Positions 37,306-46,572 of a DNA stretch of 64,000 bases are shown one piece after another. Numbering within the stretch: the stretch's first letter is position 1; the number at the start of each line of letters is the position of its first letter. The DNA comes from Celeribacter baekdonensis B30 (GTDB lineage Bacteria; Pseudomonadota; Alphaproteobacteria; Rhodobacterales; Rhodobacteraceae): assembly GCF_000299875.1 (NCBI RefSeq), contig NZ_AMRK01000002.1:248001-312000 (forward strand), in the 5' to 3' direction. The position numbers were made by a program, and so were the translations under genes. The notes under the pieces were generated by a model. That model was not told where the DNA came from. It saw nothing but the letters and a program-made list of their open reading frames with translations, and did no database searches.

Positions 37306-39546
37306 TTAGCCCTCTAGCTTGGTCAGGTCAGCGACAGAGAGGCAAATGTCGCGAATACGACCCAAAAGGTTCAAGCGATTGCGGCGCAGGATGTCATTGT
37401 CGGCATTGACCTGAACCGCCTCAAAAAACCCATCCACCGCTGGGCGCATCGCGGCCATGGCGGACATGGCGGCGGCGAAATCTTCTTCTGCCATCGCGGG
37501 TTTGATCGCGGCTTCGGCGGTGTCGAGTGCGGCAAACAACGCCTTTTCTGCATCGTTTTCGGCAAATTTGATGTCCGGGCCAAAGGAATATTCGACGCCA
37601 TCTTTCTCCTCGGCCTGGGTGAGGATGTTGTTGGCGCGTTTGAAGCCTTGGATCAGGTTTTTGCCATCTTCGGTGGCCAGTGTTTCCGAGAGCGCGCGGG
37701 CGCGTTTGACCAGAAGAGTGATGTCGTCGGCCCCGTCCATCGCGAGACAGGCGTCGATCACATCATGGCGGATGCCTTCGTCACGCAGGAAGACTTTCAG
37801 GCGGTCATGGAAGAACGCGAGCAGATCCTCGGACGTATCGGGTACAGTGCCCGCCGCCGAAATCACTGCATCCTTTTGCGCCTCAGACAGCTTGTCTGCA
37901 ATCGCCTCGAACGCTGCGCCGAACACGCCATGTTCCGCGATCTCTTCGAGAATTTCTTTCAGCGTGTCGATGATACCGTCATTCTCGTCCGCTTCGGCGA
38001 TCTTGTGCTCCAGAAGTTGCGCATCGACAAAACGGTCGAGGTTCAGACGCACGTTGTTTGTAATCAACAAGCGGATCACCCCCAACGCTGCCCGGCGCAG
38101 CGCGAACGGGTCTTTTGATCCCGTGGGTTTCTCGTCAATCGCCCAGAAGCCTGTCAGCGTGTCGAGCTTGTCGGCCAAAGCCACGGCGACGGAGACCGGG
38201 TCGGTCGGCACGTCGTCTGAGGGGCCAAGCGGCGAGTAGTGGTCGCGGCAGGCGTCGGCGATGGCGTCAGACAGCCCGGCTTTTTTGGCGTAGTAGCGCC
38301 CCATGATGCCTTGCAGCTCGGGGAATTCGTAGACCATTTCAGAGGACAGATCGGCCTTGGCGACTTTCGCGGCCAATCCCGCTTCATCTGCATCGGCCCC
38401 AACGATGGGCGCGATTTCACGGGCCAAAGCGGCGATGCGGGCAATGCGTTCGGACTGCGAGCCAAGTTTGTTGTGGAAGGTGACATTGGCCAAGGGCGCG
38501 CCCATGGCCTCAAGGCCCTTATTGTCTTTGGCGCGCTCCACCGTGCGCACGTCATTTTCCCAAAAGAATTTCGCATCTGAGAGACGCGCGGAGAGCACCT
38601 TTTGATTGCCCGCCAAAATCGTCGCGCCATTGTCCGCCGTTTCGCGGTTGGCCACAGTAACGAATTTCTCGATCCGACCGGTTTTGGGATTGCGCACGGA
38701 GAAGAATTTTTGGTGTTCTTTCATCGAAGTCTGAAGCACCTCGGGCGGCAGACCAAGGAAAGCGTCGTCAATATCGCCCATCAACACCACCGGCCATTCG
38801 ATCAGCCCCGCGACCTCGGCCAAAAGGCCTTTGTCGTCCACGACTTCCAGACCCTGTGCAAAGGCTTGGGTGGTGGCGTCCTGCCAAATATGATCAGCAC
38901 GCTCAACCGGGTCCAAGACCACGAAATTCTGTTTGAGTTTTGCGACATAGCCGTCAAAGTTCGACACCTTGAACGATCCTTTGGACATAAACCGATGACC
39001 CCAAACGGTATTGCCCGCAGTGATCCCGTCGATCTCCAACGGCACGACGTCTGCGCCCTCCTCAGAGGACAAGATGCAAACGATAGAGTGCAGCGGTCGC
39101 ACCCATTTCAGGCTGCCATTGCCCCAACGCATGGATTTGGGCCACGGGAAAGTGCGGATCGTGTTTTCCAAAACCTCGGCCACGATCTCCGCGGCCGGAC
39201 GGCCCGGCTTGGTGATCTTGGCGACATAGACCTGGCCTTTTTTCTCATCGCGGATGTCCAAATCATCCTTGGTCACACCCGCGCCACGCAGGAAGCCATC
39301 AAGCGCCTTTTCCGGCGCATCCACACGAGGACCTTTGCGCTCTTCAACCGTGGTCGGCGAGGCGGCCAACAGCCCCTCAATGGACAAGGCCAAACGGCGT
39401 GGCGTGGCGAACGCACCGGCAGAGGCATAGGTCAGACCCGCCTCAACCAGACCGTTGGTGACAAGGGATTTCAAATCCTCAGAAGCGCGCTTTTGCATCC
39501 GCGCCGGGATTTCCTCAGAGAAGAGTTCGATCAGCAAATCGGGCAT
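37306..39546 (-). CDS. glyS: Glycine--tRNA ligase subunit beta
   Basis: Beta subunit of the bacterial heterotetrameric glycyl-tRNA synthetase, 746 residues versus about 690 in E. coli. It starts MPDLLIELFSEEIPARMQKR, the family N-terminus. The HD-like and C-terminal anticodon-binding DALR-like parts are evident (RRAALGVIRLLI, then VNADNDILRRNRLNLLGRIR). The extra length is spread over internal stretches. It follows a small unknown gene by 3 bases, which in turn overlaps glyQ. Confidence 0.97.
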   Translation of the reverse strand: MPDLLIELFSEEIPARMQKRASEDLKSLVTNGLVEAGLTYASAGAFATPRRLALSIEGLLAASPTTVEERKGPRVDAPEKALDGFLRGAGVTKDDLDIRDEKKGQVYVAKITKPGRPAAEIVAEVLENTIRTFPWPKSMRWGNGSLKWVRPLHSIVCILSSEEGADVVPLEIDGITAGNTVWGHRFMSKGSFKVSNFDGYVAKLKQNFVVLDPVERADHIWQDATTQAFAQGLEVVDDKGLLAEVAGLIEWPVVLMGDIDDAFLGLPPEVLQTSMKEHQKFFSVRNPKTGRIEKFVTVANRETADNGATILAGNQKVLSARLSDAKFFWENDVRTVERAKDNKGLEAMGAPLANVTFHNKLGSQSERIARIAALAREIAPIVGADADEAGLAAKVAKADLSSEMVYEFPELQGIMGRYYAKKAGLSDAIADACRDHYSPLGPSDDVPTDPVSVAVALADKLDTLTGFWAIDEKPTGSKDPFALRRAALGVIRLLITNNVRLNLDRFVDAQLLEHKIAEADENDGIIDTLKEILEEIAEHGVFGAAFEAIADKLSEAQKDAVISAAGTVPDTSEDLLAFFHDRLKVFLRDEGIRHDVIDACLAMDGADDITLLVKRARALSETLATEDGKNLIQGFKRANNILTQAEEKDGVEYSFGPDIKFAENDAEKALFAALDTAEAAIKPAMAEEDFAAAMSAMAAMRPAVDGFFEAVQVNADNDILRRNRLNLLGRIRDICLSVADLTKLEG

Positions 39547-39549
39547 GGA

Positions 39550-40077
39550 TCAGTTTCCTTCTGGCGCGGGGGGACAATCCGCAGGCGCGGGATCGCCGTC
39601 AAACACGGCCGCGCCACAATGGTTGATTTGGTTCCAGGCATAGCCGCGCCCGTCCGGGTAAACGGCGACCACACGGTCGATGCCGTAGGGGGCGTTTTCT
39701 TCGCCCAGAAACGCCACGGCGGTCCCGGCTTCGATGTCAGCGCCAATGCGCCCGGCGTCAAAACAGTCAAACCATTTCTGCGCCACCAAAGGGGCGGCAT
39801 CGGTATAGGGTTTGAAGGTCTCGGTCATCATTGGCAGCGAGAGCGGCGTGGTGAAACAAGCGCGGAATTTGATCGGCGAGGTGTCGGCGTCGATGCCGTT
39901 GAAATTCTCGGCCAAAATATCCTCTGTCACTCCGTCAAACGTGGTCAGGCGCACGGTGGCGGCGGGGGCATTGGCGTCGATCGGTTTATAATAGGCGTAG
40001 ATTTGCGAGTAATAGAGACCCGCGCCAAAAACGATTGCTGTTAACACGATGCCACCTGCGACGAATTTACCATTCAT
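39550..40077 (-). CDS. Uncharacterised membrane-anchored protein inserted between glyQ and glyS (DUF6446-like)
   Basis: A 175-residue protein with one N-terminal membrane helix ([20 protein letters not shown]) and a periplasmic domain with three Cys (in [20 protein letters not shown] and the C-terminal PADCPP). I believe it is the DUF6446 family known mainly from Rhodobacterales, but cannot verify that here. Its ATG overlaps the glyQ stop by four bases and its stop is 3 bases before glyS, so it is tightly embedded in the glycyl-tRNA synthetase operon. Role unknown. Confidence 0.8.
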   Translation of the reverse strand: MNGKFVAGGIVLTAIVFGAGLYYSQIYAYYKPIDANAPAATVRLTTFDGVTEDILAENFNGIDADTSPIKFRACFTTPLSLPMMTETFKPYTDAAPLVAQKWFDCFDAGRIGADIEAGTAVAFLGEENAPYGIDRVVAVYPDGRGYAWNQINHCGAAVFDGDPAPADCPPAPEGN

Positions 40078-41018
40078 TGCGCTGCTGCCTCGGGGGCATA
40101 TCCACCCGCCGTGGTTTGCACGAAGGCATCAGCACAGGCCTTGGCCAAGGTGCGCACGCGCCCGATATAGGCCTGACGTTCGGTGACCGAGATCACACCG
40201 CGTGCATCGAGCAAGTTGAACAGATGCGAGGCCTTGATGCATTGGTCATAAGCCGGGTGGACCATGATGATGCGCTTTCCGGTTTTCGGGTCCTGTGCAT
40301 CATTCGCCAGCAAAGCATGGCATTCGGCCTCCGCCTCTTCGAAATGTTTGAGCAACATCTCGGTGTTGGCGGCGTCAAAGTTGTGGCGCGAATATTCTTC
40401 TTCGGTCTGTTTAAAGATGTCGCCGTAAGTGAGCGGAATCGGCGATTGCGGGTCATTGAACGGCATGTCCATGACGTGATCAATGCCCAAAACATACATC
40501 GCCAGACGTTCCAACCCGTAGGTCAATTCGCCCGACACCGGACGGCAATCATGGCCGCCGACCTGTTGGAAATAGGTGAACTGCGACACTTCCATGCCGT
40601 CACACCAGACCTCCCAGCCCAGCCCCCACGCGCCAAGGGTGGGAGATTCCCAGTCATCCTCGACAAAGCGAATGTCATGCAAATCAGTGTCGATGCCGAT
40701 GGCTTTCAAAGAGCCAAGATAGAGGTCCTGAAGATCGGGCGGGCTTGGTTTGATCAGCACTTGGTACTGATAATAGTGCTGCAACCGGTTCGGGTTTTCG
40801 CCATAGCGGCCATCGGTCGGACGACGCGACGGCTGCACATAGGCGGCGGCCCAAGGCGTTGTGCCCAAAGAGCGCAAAGTCGTGGCCGGGTGAAAGGTCC
40901 CCGCCCCCACTTCCATGTCGTAAGGTTGCAAAATGGCACAGCCCTTTGCGGCCCAATAGGCCTGAAGCCGTAGGATGATCTCCTGAAAGGAGCGCGGTTT
41001 TTCGGTCATCTCGGACAT
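40074..41018 (-). CDS. glyQ: Glycine--tRNA ligase subunit alpha
   Basis: Alpha (catalytic) subunit, 314 residues. It begins with [20 protein letters not shown] and has [20 protein letters not shown] and the [20 protein letters not shown] stretch of the class II active site. The C-terminus past about residue 290 is slightly longer than in E. coli (303 residues). First gene of the glyQ-X-glyS operon; a 257-base region separates it from the divergent SPOR-domain gene. Confidence 0.97.
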   Translation of the reverse strand: MSEMTEKPRSFQEIILRLQAYWAAKGCAILQPYDMEVGAGTFHPATTLRSLGTTPWAAAYVQPSRRPTDGRYGENPNRLQHYYQYQVLIKPSPPDLQDLYLGSLKAIGIDTDLHDIRFVEDDWESPTLGAWGLGWEVWCDGMEVSQFTYFQQVGGHDCRPVSGELTYGLERLAMYVLGIDHVMDMPFNDPQSPIPLTYGDIFKQTEEEYSRHNFDAANTEMLLKHFEEAEAECHALLANDAQDPKTGKRIIMVHPAYDQCIKASHLFNLLDARGVISVTERQAYIGRVRTLAKACADAFVQTTAGGYAPEAAAQ

Positions 41019-41275
41019 GGGTCACTCTCAGCCTTCGGAGCTTGGGAAACGCGGCTTCTCACTAGCCAAGAGCCGACGGGGCGTCAATCGAAAGGGGCGC
41101 CCACACGCGCATCTCGGCTGCATTCTGGCACATTCAGGCGGATTTGCCTGCCACACCTGACTTTTTTCCGTCATATCTCACCGGGTTGTTTGTTGACCTT
41201 CCTGTAAAACATGGTTTCTTTGCGAAAAGTTACAAGAATTGGGCCAAGCCCAGTCATCAGCAAGTAAGGGTTTCT

Positions 41276-43021
41276 ATGCATAGGTTTTTCGCCGCAGTCC
41301 CATTTGGACTTGCCGCCACGTTGTCTTTCACTGCGGCCAACGCCCAACAATGGATTCAGGTCGAAGCCCAGCCGACCCTGACCCAAGCCACCGACGCGGC
41401 GCAAGGCTATGCCGCAAAACTGCCAAATGTGGTGGGGTTTAACCTTCCGGGCCGCTGGCATGCCATCGCATTGGGCCCCTACGCGACCGAGGCGGAGGCC
41501 GAAGACGCCCGCCGCGCCCTGCGCGCCCAAGGCATCATTCCCGGCGACAGCTATCTGACCGAAGGCGACCGCTTTCAACAACCGTTTTGGCCCGTGGGCG
41601 TCAATGTCGCGACCCTGACCCCGGCGGCCCCCGCTGAAACGGCTGCGCCTGTGACCGAACAGGTCGTTGAGACCGCGATGACCCCGGTGGAGATCGACGA
41701 AACCCCGGCCCAAGCCCGGCAATCCGAACGCGATCTGGACCGTCCGTCACGCGAGGCGTTGCAACGTGCGTTGAAATTCGCGGGTGTGTATAATTCCGGC
41801 ATCGACGGCGCTTTTGGCCCCGGCACGCGGCGCGCCATGTCCGACTGGCAGGCCGCCAATGGCTATGACGTCACCGGCGTGTTAACCACCCGCCAACGCG
41901 GTGCGGTTTTGGCCGCCTATAACACCGTGATCGACAGCCTGTCCTTGGCCCCCGTCACCGACGATGTAGCAGGCATTGCCATCACCCTGCCCACCGGCAT
42001 GGTGGGCTTTGATGCCTACACGCCGCCCTTTGCCAAATACTCTGCCAAAAACGGTTCCAATGTTCAGGTCATGTTGATCTCGCAAACCGGCGATGAGGCG
42101 ACGTTGGGCGGGCTCTATGAGATCATGCAGACGCTTGAGATCGTCCCCATGGATGGCCCACGCAACCGCGACAGCACATCCTTCACCCTGACCGGGATGA
42201 ATGCCAACATCGTCTCACACACCGAGGTGCGGTTGGCAAATGGAACGGTCAAAGGCTGGACCCTGATTTGGCCAGCAGGGGACGAACAACGCCGCGAGAT
42301 GGCGCTTGCCGCGATGAAAGCCTCTTTCACCCCGATCGACGGCGTGCTGCCCGATGCCTATGGCAACGGCGCCACGCAGGACATCGACCTGATGGCTGGG
42401 CTTGAGATTCGCCGTCCTGAGGCCGCCGGAAGCGGCTTTTACGTCAATGCCTCCGGCGCGGTTTTGACCTCCGCCGCTCTGGTGGCGCAGTGTACGAAAA
42501 TCACCTTGGACGACAGCTATGAGGCCACGGTCACCGCGACCCAAGGCGGTATGGCGCTTTTGACCCCCACCGAGCCTCTCGCCCCCCTCTCTGTCGCCCA
42601 ATTCGACAGCCACTTGCCTCGGCTTCAGTCCGAAGTGTCTGTGTCTGGCTTTGCCTATGAGGGCCGCCTCGGCGCGCCGACCCTGAACTATGGGCTGATG
42701 GCCGAGCACAAAGGCTTGAACGGCGAAGAGGATTTGTTGCGTTTGGCGATGACCACGCTGCCGGGCGAAGCGGGCGGGCCGCTTTTGAACGGTCAAGGCG
42801 CGGTCATCGGCATGTTGGTGGACAAAGACGCCATCTCCGAGTCTCAAGCGCGCACCCTGCCCGGTGATGTCGCCTTTGCCTATGACATGGAAAAGCTCGC
42901 GACCTTCCTCTCAAACAATGGCATCGCCGTGTCGGCCTCGGACGCGGCGCGCGATATGTCGGATAGCGAACTGGTCACGGTGGGCCGCGATTTGACGGTC
43001 TTGGTGAGCTGCTGGAACTAA
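41276..43021 (+). CDS. Secreted SPOR/peptidoglycan-binding protein with inactive trypsin-like domain
   Basis: A 581-residue exported protein. The signal peptide is residues 1-23 (ends ANA). A SPOR-like stretch (about 30-95, WHAIALGPYATEAEAEDARR) and a peptidoglycan-binding domain (about 154-215, GVYNSGIDGAFGPGTRRAM) follow. Residues about 380-565 look like a trypsin-like domain: GSGFYVNASGAVLTSAALV then GEAGGPLLNGQGAVIGMLVD. The positions expected for His, Asp and Ser appear to be Ala401, Gly425 and Ala499, so it should be a pseudoprotease. ATG 41276 was chosen because the signal peptide starts there. Confidence 0.8.
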   Translation: MHRFFAAVPFGLAATLSFTAANAQQWIQVEAQPTLTQATDAAQGYAAKLPNVVGFNLPGRWHAIALGPYATEAEAEDARRALRAQGIIPGDSYLTEGDRFQQPFWPVGVNVATLTPAAPAETAAPVTEQVVETAMTPVEIDETPAQARQSERDLDRPSREALQRALKFAGVYNSGIDGAFGPGTRRAMSDWQAANGYDVTGVLTTRQRGAVLAAYNTVIDSLSLAPVTDDVAGIAITLPTGMVGFDAYTPPFAKYSAKNGSNVQVMLISQTGDEATLGGLYEIMQTLEIVPMDGPRNRDSTSFTLTGMNANIVSHTEVRLANGTVKGWTLIWPAGDEQRREMALAAMKASFTPIDGVLPDAYGNGATQDIDLMAGLEIRRPEAAGSGFYVNASGAVLTSAALVAQCTKITLDDSYEATVTATQGGMALLTPTEPLAPLSVAQFDSHLPRLQSEVSVSGFAYEGRLGAPTLNYGLMAEHKGLNGEEDLLRLAMTTLPGEAGGPLLNGQGAVIGMLVDKDAISESQARTLPGDVAFAYDMEKLATFLSNNGIAVSASDAARDMSDSELVTVGRDLTVLVSCWN

Positions 43022-43042
43022 GTCAGCCCCCTCGTAAAATCG

Positions 43043-43072
43043 AAAGCCCCGCACATTTTGCGGGGCTTTTTT
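43043..43072 (+). terminator. Intrinsic terminator after SPOR-domain gene
   Basis: AAAGCCCCGC (43043-43052) pairs with GCGGGGCTTT (43060-43069) around a 7-base loop and continues into Ts. It may also end the convergent membrane-protein gene, since A residues lie upstream. Confidence 0.88.
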
Positions 43073-43096
43073 ATGGGATGCGTAGCTATGCGCGCT

Positions 43097-43834
43097 TTAG
43101 GCACCGGGGACGATTTTGCGCATCAACCGGATCGCGGATTGATCCGCCTTGCCTTTGGTCAACCACGCCAAAGCGAAAATCCAAACGCCCAAGGCCTCGC
43201 CCCAGAAAATCAGATTGTGCCGAGAGACAAACTCCGCCGCCGCCTCACCGCCCAAACGCCCCGCCAAAAAGGCGGAGGTGATCAACACCAGCGTCGCCAA
43301 AATGCCGTAGCCACAGGCGCGGTAAATGCGGCGGCGGGCCAGGTCAGAGGTTTTGGGGAACTGCACCAAACAGAACACCACAAGACAGAGGAAAAACACC
43401 ACAGCAGAGATATTATGCACCCAGGCCGATGGTCCGGTGTGGACCAGAATTTGGGTCACGGTGCGCTCCGGCACGACACAGCTCTCAGTCTTCACAGGAC
43501 AATCTTCGAGCGATGGGAACACCGAGACCATCAGGGCGGAGAGGCCCGAGATCCGGGCCAGCACCAGATCAGAGAACCGCTCATCTGAGCGCCGCGCGTA
43601 ACCTTTGTAGGAGATCAGGAACACGCCAATGGCCCAAAGCGCGCCGACAAAAACCTCGCGCAAAGGCGAGAAAAAGTAGTTGGACAGGCTGTCACGCAGG
43701 CTGCCCTCCACCCCCACCCCACCAAGGATCAAACTCAATGGCAGCAAAAGCGCAACAGCGCCAAGCGCTTGGCGCACACGATGGTAACTCATCACATGCG
43801 GGTCAGTGTCGGGCGTATTCGGTGTCTCAGACAT
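43097..43834 (-). CDS. Unrecognised multi-pass membrane protein
   Basis: A 245-residue protein with six likely membrane helices (about 20-42, 60-78, 95-110, 133-155, 170-190 and 208-228). A 25-residue Cys-containing loop (SLEDCPVKTESCVVPERTVT) between helices 3 and 4 could form a disulfide in the periplasm. I do not recognise a family with confidence; it loosely recalls DUF998-type proteins. It lies 30 bases after the TrkH-type gene on the same strand and is probably co-transcribed with it. Confidence 0.72.
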   Translation of the reverse strand: MSETPNTPDTDPHVMSYHRVRQALGAVALLLPLSLILGGVGVEGSLRDSLSNYFFSPLREVFVGALWAIGVFLISYKGYARRSDERFSDLVLARISGLSALMVSVFPSLEDCPVKTESCVVPERTVTQILVHTGPSAWVHNISAVVFFLCLVVFCLVQFPKTSDLARRRIYRACGYGILATLVLITSAFLAGRLGGEAAAEFVSRHNLIFWGEALGVWIFALAWLTKGKADQSAIRLMRKIVPGA

Positions 43835-43864
43835 GCGTGGTCTCCCAAGCGTTGTGTGGGGGAA

Positions 43865-45313
43865 TTATGACCGCCAAAACCGGATGGTAAACAGTGCAAA
43901 GACCGACATAACCTCAAGCCGCCCGACCAACATGGCAAGGGCCAAGACCCATTTTGCCGGATCATTGAGCGAGGCGAAGTTGCCCGAAGGCCCGATGATG
44001 TCCCCGAGCCCCGGCCCGACACAGGCCAGTGCCGTGGCCGCGCCCGAAATCGCAGTCACAAGATCCAATCCGGTCGCCGCCAAAAGTACCGACGTGATGC
44101 CCAATGTGACGATGAAAAATGAGAAAAACGCCATCACCGAGGAGAGTACATCCTCAGACACCGGGCGGCCTTGGTAGCGCGGGGTGAAGACGCCGTTTGG
44201 GCTGTGAATTTTACGAATTTGCGCCCGCATCGAGGCAAACAATAGCTGATAGCGAAAGATTTTGACCGAGCACGCCGTCGATCCCGCGCAACCACCGATC
44301 AGGCCGATGAAAAAGAACGCAACGGCGGGAAAGGCGCCCCAAAGCTGGTAATCGACCGAGGCATAGCCGGTGCCAGAAATGATCGAGGTGACGTTGAAAA
44401 TCCCTTCGCGAAAGGAGTGTTCGAAATGGTCCTCGTTGACGATCAGCCGGTAGATCGCGAAACACAGGGTCAGGCCAAAAATCACCGCCAAATAGGCGTG
44501 GATTTGGGTGTCGCGCCAAAACGGCCTGGCACTGCCCGCGATCAATTGCACATAGCGCACGAAGGGCAAGCTGGCGAGGATCATGAAGAAAGATGAGACA
44601 TATTCCGCCGGGCCTTGGAAGGCTCCGAAAGAGGCGTCTCGGGTTGAGAACCCGCCGGTGGAGAGCGTGGTCAGCGCGTGGTTGATCGCGTCAAACCCGC
44701 TCATCCCCACCACCAGATAGGCGATAAAACAGGCCACGGTGAGCCAGACGTAAATCACCGAAATCCGCGAGGCGATTTCGGCGGCGCGGGGCAGGACTTT
44801 GCCATCCGTATCAAAGGCTTCGGAGCGAAACACCTGCATCCCGCCGACTTTGAGTTCGGGCAGGAACACCATGGCGACGACGATGATCCCGATGCCGCCG
44901 AACCATTGCAACATCGACCGCCAGAGCAACAGCCCCTCAGGCAGATCGTCCAGACCGGAGAACACCGTGGAGCCGGTGGTGGTCATCCCCGACATCGCCT
45001 CAAAAAACGCGTCCGTAAACCCGGCCTCGGTCGCGCCGAGCATAAAGGGGATGCCACCGAAGATCGGCAAGATGAGCCAGATCAGCGTGGTCAAAAGGAA
45101 CATTTGTTGAATGGAGAGGCCTTCGGATTTGCCATTGGCACAAGCCAAAGCCATGGACACGCCCGCCACGGTGGTGACCACGCCCGCCTCCAAAAACACG
45201 CCCCATTCGGCATTGCCATAGGCCAGATCGACCAACAACGGGATCACCATCGTCAGCCCCAAAAGGGCCACGAGCGTTCCGACTACATATCCTACAGGCC
45301 GCAGATCCGTCAT
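43865..45313 (-). CDS. trkH: TrkH family potassium uptake protein
   Basis: A 482-residue K+ transporter with the four pore-loop repeats of the TrkH/KtrB family: SGMTTTGSTVF, TLSTGGFSTRD, IISGTGYASVD and ACVGPGLGDIIG. The Gly in each loop forms the selectivity filter. It needs a cytoplasmic TrkA-type regulator, which is not in this window. The gene starts 55 bases after folE2 on the same strand. Confidence 0.93.
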   Translation of the reverse strand: MTDLRPVGYVVGTLVALLGLTMVIPLLVDLAYGNAEWGVFLEAGVVTTVAGVSMALACANGKSEGLSIQQMFLLTTLIWLILPIFGGIPFMLGATEAGFTDAFFEAMSGMTTTGSTVFSGLDDLPEGLLLWRSMLQWFGGIGIIVVAMVFLPELKVGGMQVFRSEAFDTDGKVLPRAAEIASRISVIYVWLTVACFIAYLVVGMSGFDAINHALTTLSTGGFSTRDASFGAFQGPAEYVSSFFMILASLPFVRYVQLIAGSARPFWRDTQIHAYLAVIFGLTLCFAIYRLIVNEDHFEHSFREGIFNVTSIISGTGYASVDYQLWGAFPAVAFFFIGLIGGCAGSTACSVKIFRYQLLFASMRAQIRKIHSPNGVFTPRYQGRPVSEDVLSSVMAFFSFFIVTLGITSVLLAATGLDLVTAISGAATALACVGPGLGDIIGPSGNFASLNDPAKWVLALAMLVGRLEVMSVFALFTIRFWRS

Positions 45314-45368
45314 AGCGGCAAGGCTTGGCTGGCCAAAGTGCGCATGTCAAGAACGCGCAGCGTAACGA

Positions 45369-46487
45369 TCATCCAACGTGAAAAAGTGTGGCAAAGAGTT
45401 TCGGATCAATACTTTGCGCCGCGAACGTGTCGCCCTCGGTCAGAACCGACACCGCATCATGGGAATGCAGGCTTTCCTGATGCGAGGCAATGATGCGAAA
45501 ATCGCCGATCCGGTGGTCATGTTCGAGATTTTGCGCAAACAGCCGCGCCGCATCTTCTACGAAAATCGGATTGGCGGCGTTGAGTTCGGCAAAGGCCTGT
45601 TCGTCTTCGCGTTTGACCATGACCTGCGTCTCGGTCGGCACAGCCGCACGGCACAGATCAATCAGGTCTTCAAACCAAAGGGTGTCCGTCTGGTCGCGCA
45701 CCTCGACCGAAATCCGCGCCACGGAGCGTTGTGAATGTGGTGTGGCCAATTGGTGCCGGGTGCGGCGCGCATGTTCGGAAAGTTCAAGAGAACAGGGGCA
45801 GGTGGAGCTATACACATAGTCCAAATGCATGATTTCTGTTATTTTCCCTTTGGTCTCCACCAGTTCCAAAGCGATGTCGTAATACTGATACCCGCTCAGC
45901 CCAGAGCGCAGCGAGGCGCGTTTGACCGGGAAGGAAAACCGCATCTGAATGCGCGCATCGAAACTGTTGAGATCGGCTTTGTAATCGCGCAGCGCGGCTT
46001 GGATCACGTCAAAGGAAAACGTGCGCTCGGAATGTTTGTAAAAGGAGCGCATGATCCGGGACATGTTGATGCCCTTTTTCTCCGCATCCAAACTGACCGT
46101 GCCGGTGACCGAGGTCTCAAGTGTCAGATCGCCCCCCGCGTCATGGCTGTCACGCGTGTGAAACCGGATCGGCAGGCGAAAATTCGAAATCCCGACATGC
46201 TGAATCTGACGTTTCGCGCCTTTGATCAGGCTTTCAGGTCCGTTTTGCAAATCAGGCAGCGTGTCGCGATAGGCCTCCGAGGCCTCGAAATCCTCAGGGT
46301 AGGCGCGCCGCAGCGCCGGGTAATTGGCGAAATCATCCGCCTCCGGCAAAAGCCGCGAAATCGCCGGGTCAAGTTCGGCCACCTCGGTCGGCGTGGCGCG
46401 GGTCGCCCAGTCACGCAAAACGGCCAAAGCCGCCTCGGCTTTGGCCCGCTCCGATGAGGTCTCAAGATCGCTTGGGTACATGTTCAT
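45369..46487 (-). CDS. folE2: GTP cyclohydrolase FolE2 (type IB)
   Basis: A 372-residue enzyme of the FolE2 family, which opens GTP to dihydroneopterin triphosphate at the head of folate synthesis and works with metals other than zinc. Motifs: GISNFRLPIRF, GINMSRIMRSFYKH, and STCPCSLELSEHAR with the metal-ligand Cys. The start is ATG 46487, preceded by GGGGGAG; a GTG two codons upstream is possible. It provides the pathway input for folB and folP about 13 kb away. Confidence 0.95.
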   Translation of the reverse strand: MNMYPSDLETSSERAKAEAALAVLRDWATRATPTEVAELDPAISRLLPEADDFANYPALRRAYPEDFEASEAYRDTLPDLQNGPESLIKGAKRQIQHVGISNFRLPIRFHTRDSHDAGGDLTLETSVTGTVSLDAEKKGINMSRIMRSFYKHSERTFSFDVIQAALRDYKADLNSFDARIQMRFSFPVKRASLRSGLSGYQYYDIALELVETKGKITEIMHLDYVYSSTCPCSLELSEHARRTRHQLATPHSQRSVARISVEVRDQTDTLWFEDLIDLCRAAVPTETQVMVKREDEQAFAELNAANPIFVEDAARLFAQNLEHDHRIGDFRIIASHQESLHSHDAVSVLTEGDTFAAQSIDPKLFATLFHVG

Positions 46488-46572
46488 GGGCACTCCCCCA
46501 AAAGGCTGTTTCGGTTGATATAGGGCGTCTTGCGCTCGTTACCAACAGATACGTGGGAGAAACCCCACCAGA

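Noticed and set aside
34789-37317. Very long plus-strand open frame (842 codons) opposite ppdK
   Set aside because: It is an antisense shadow of a GC-rich gene: composition is His/Arg-rich, no family resemblance, and the minus-strand protein has intact enzyme motifs.
41144-41275. Possible 44-codon N-terminal extension of the SPOR-domain protein
   Set aside because: It would place the clear signal peptide internally.
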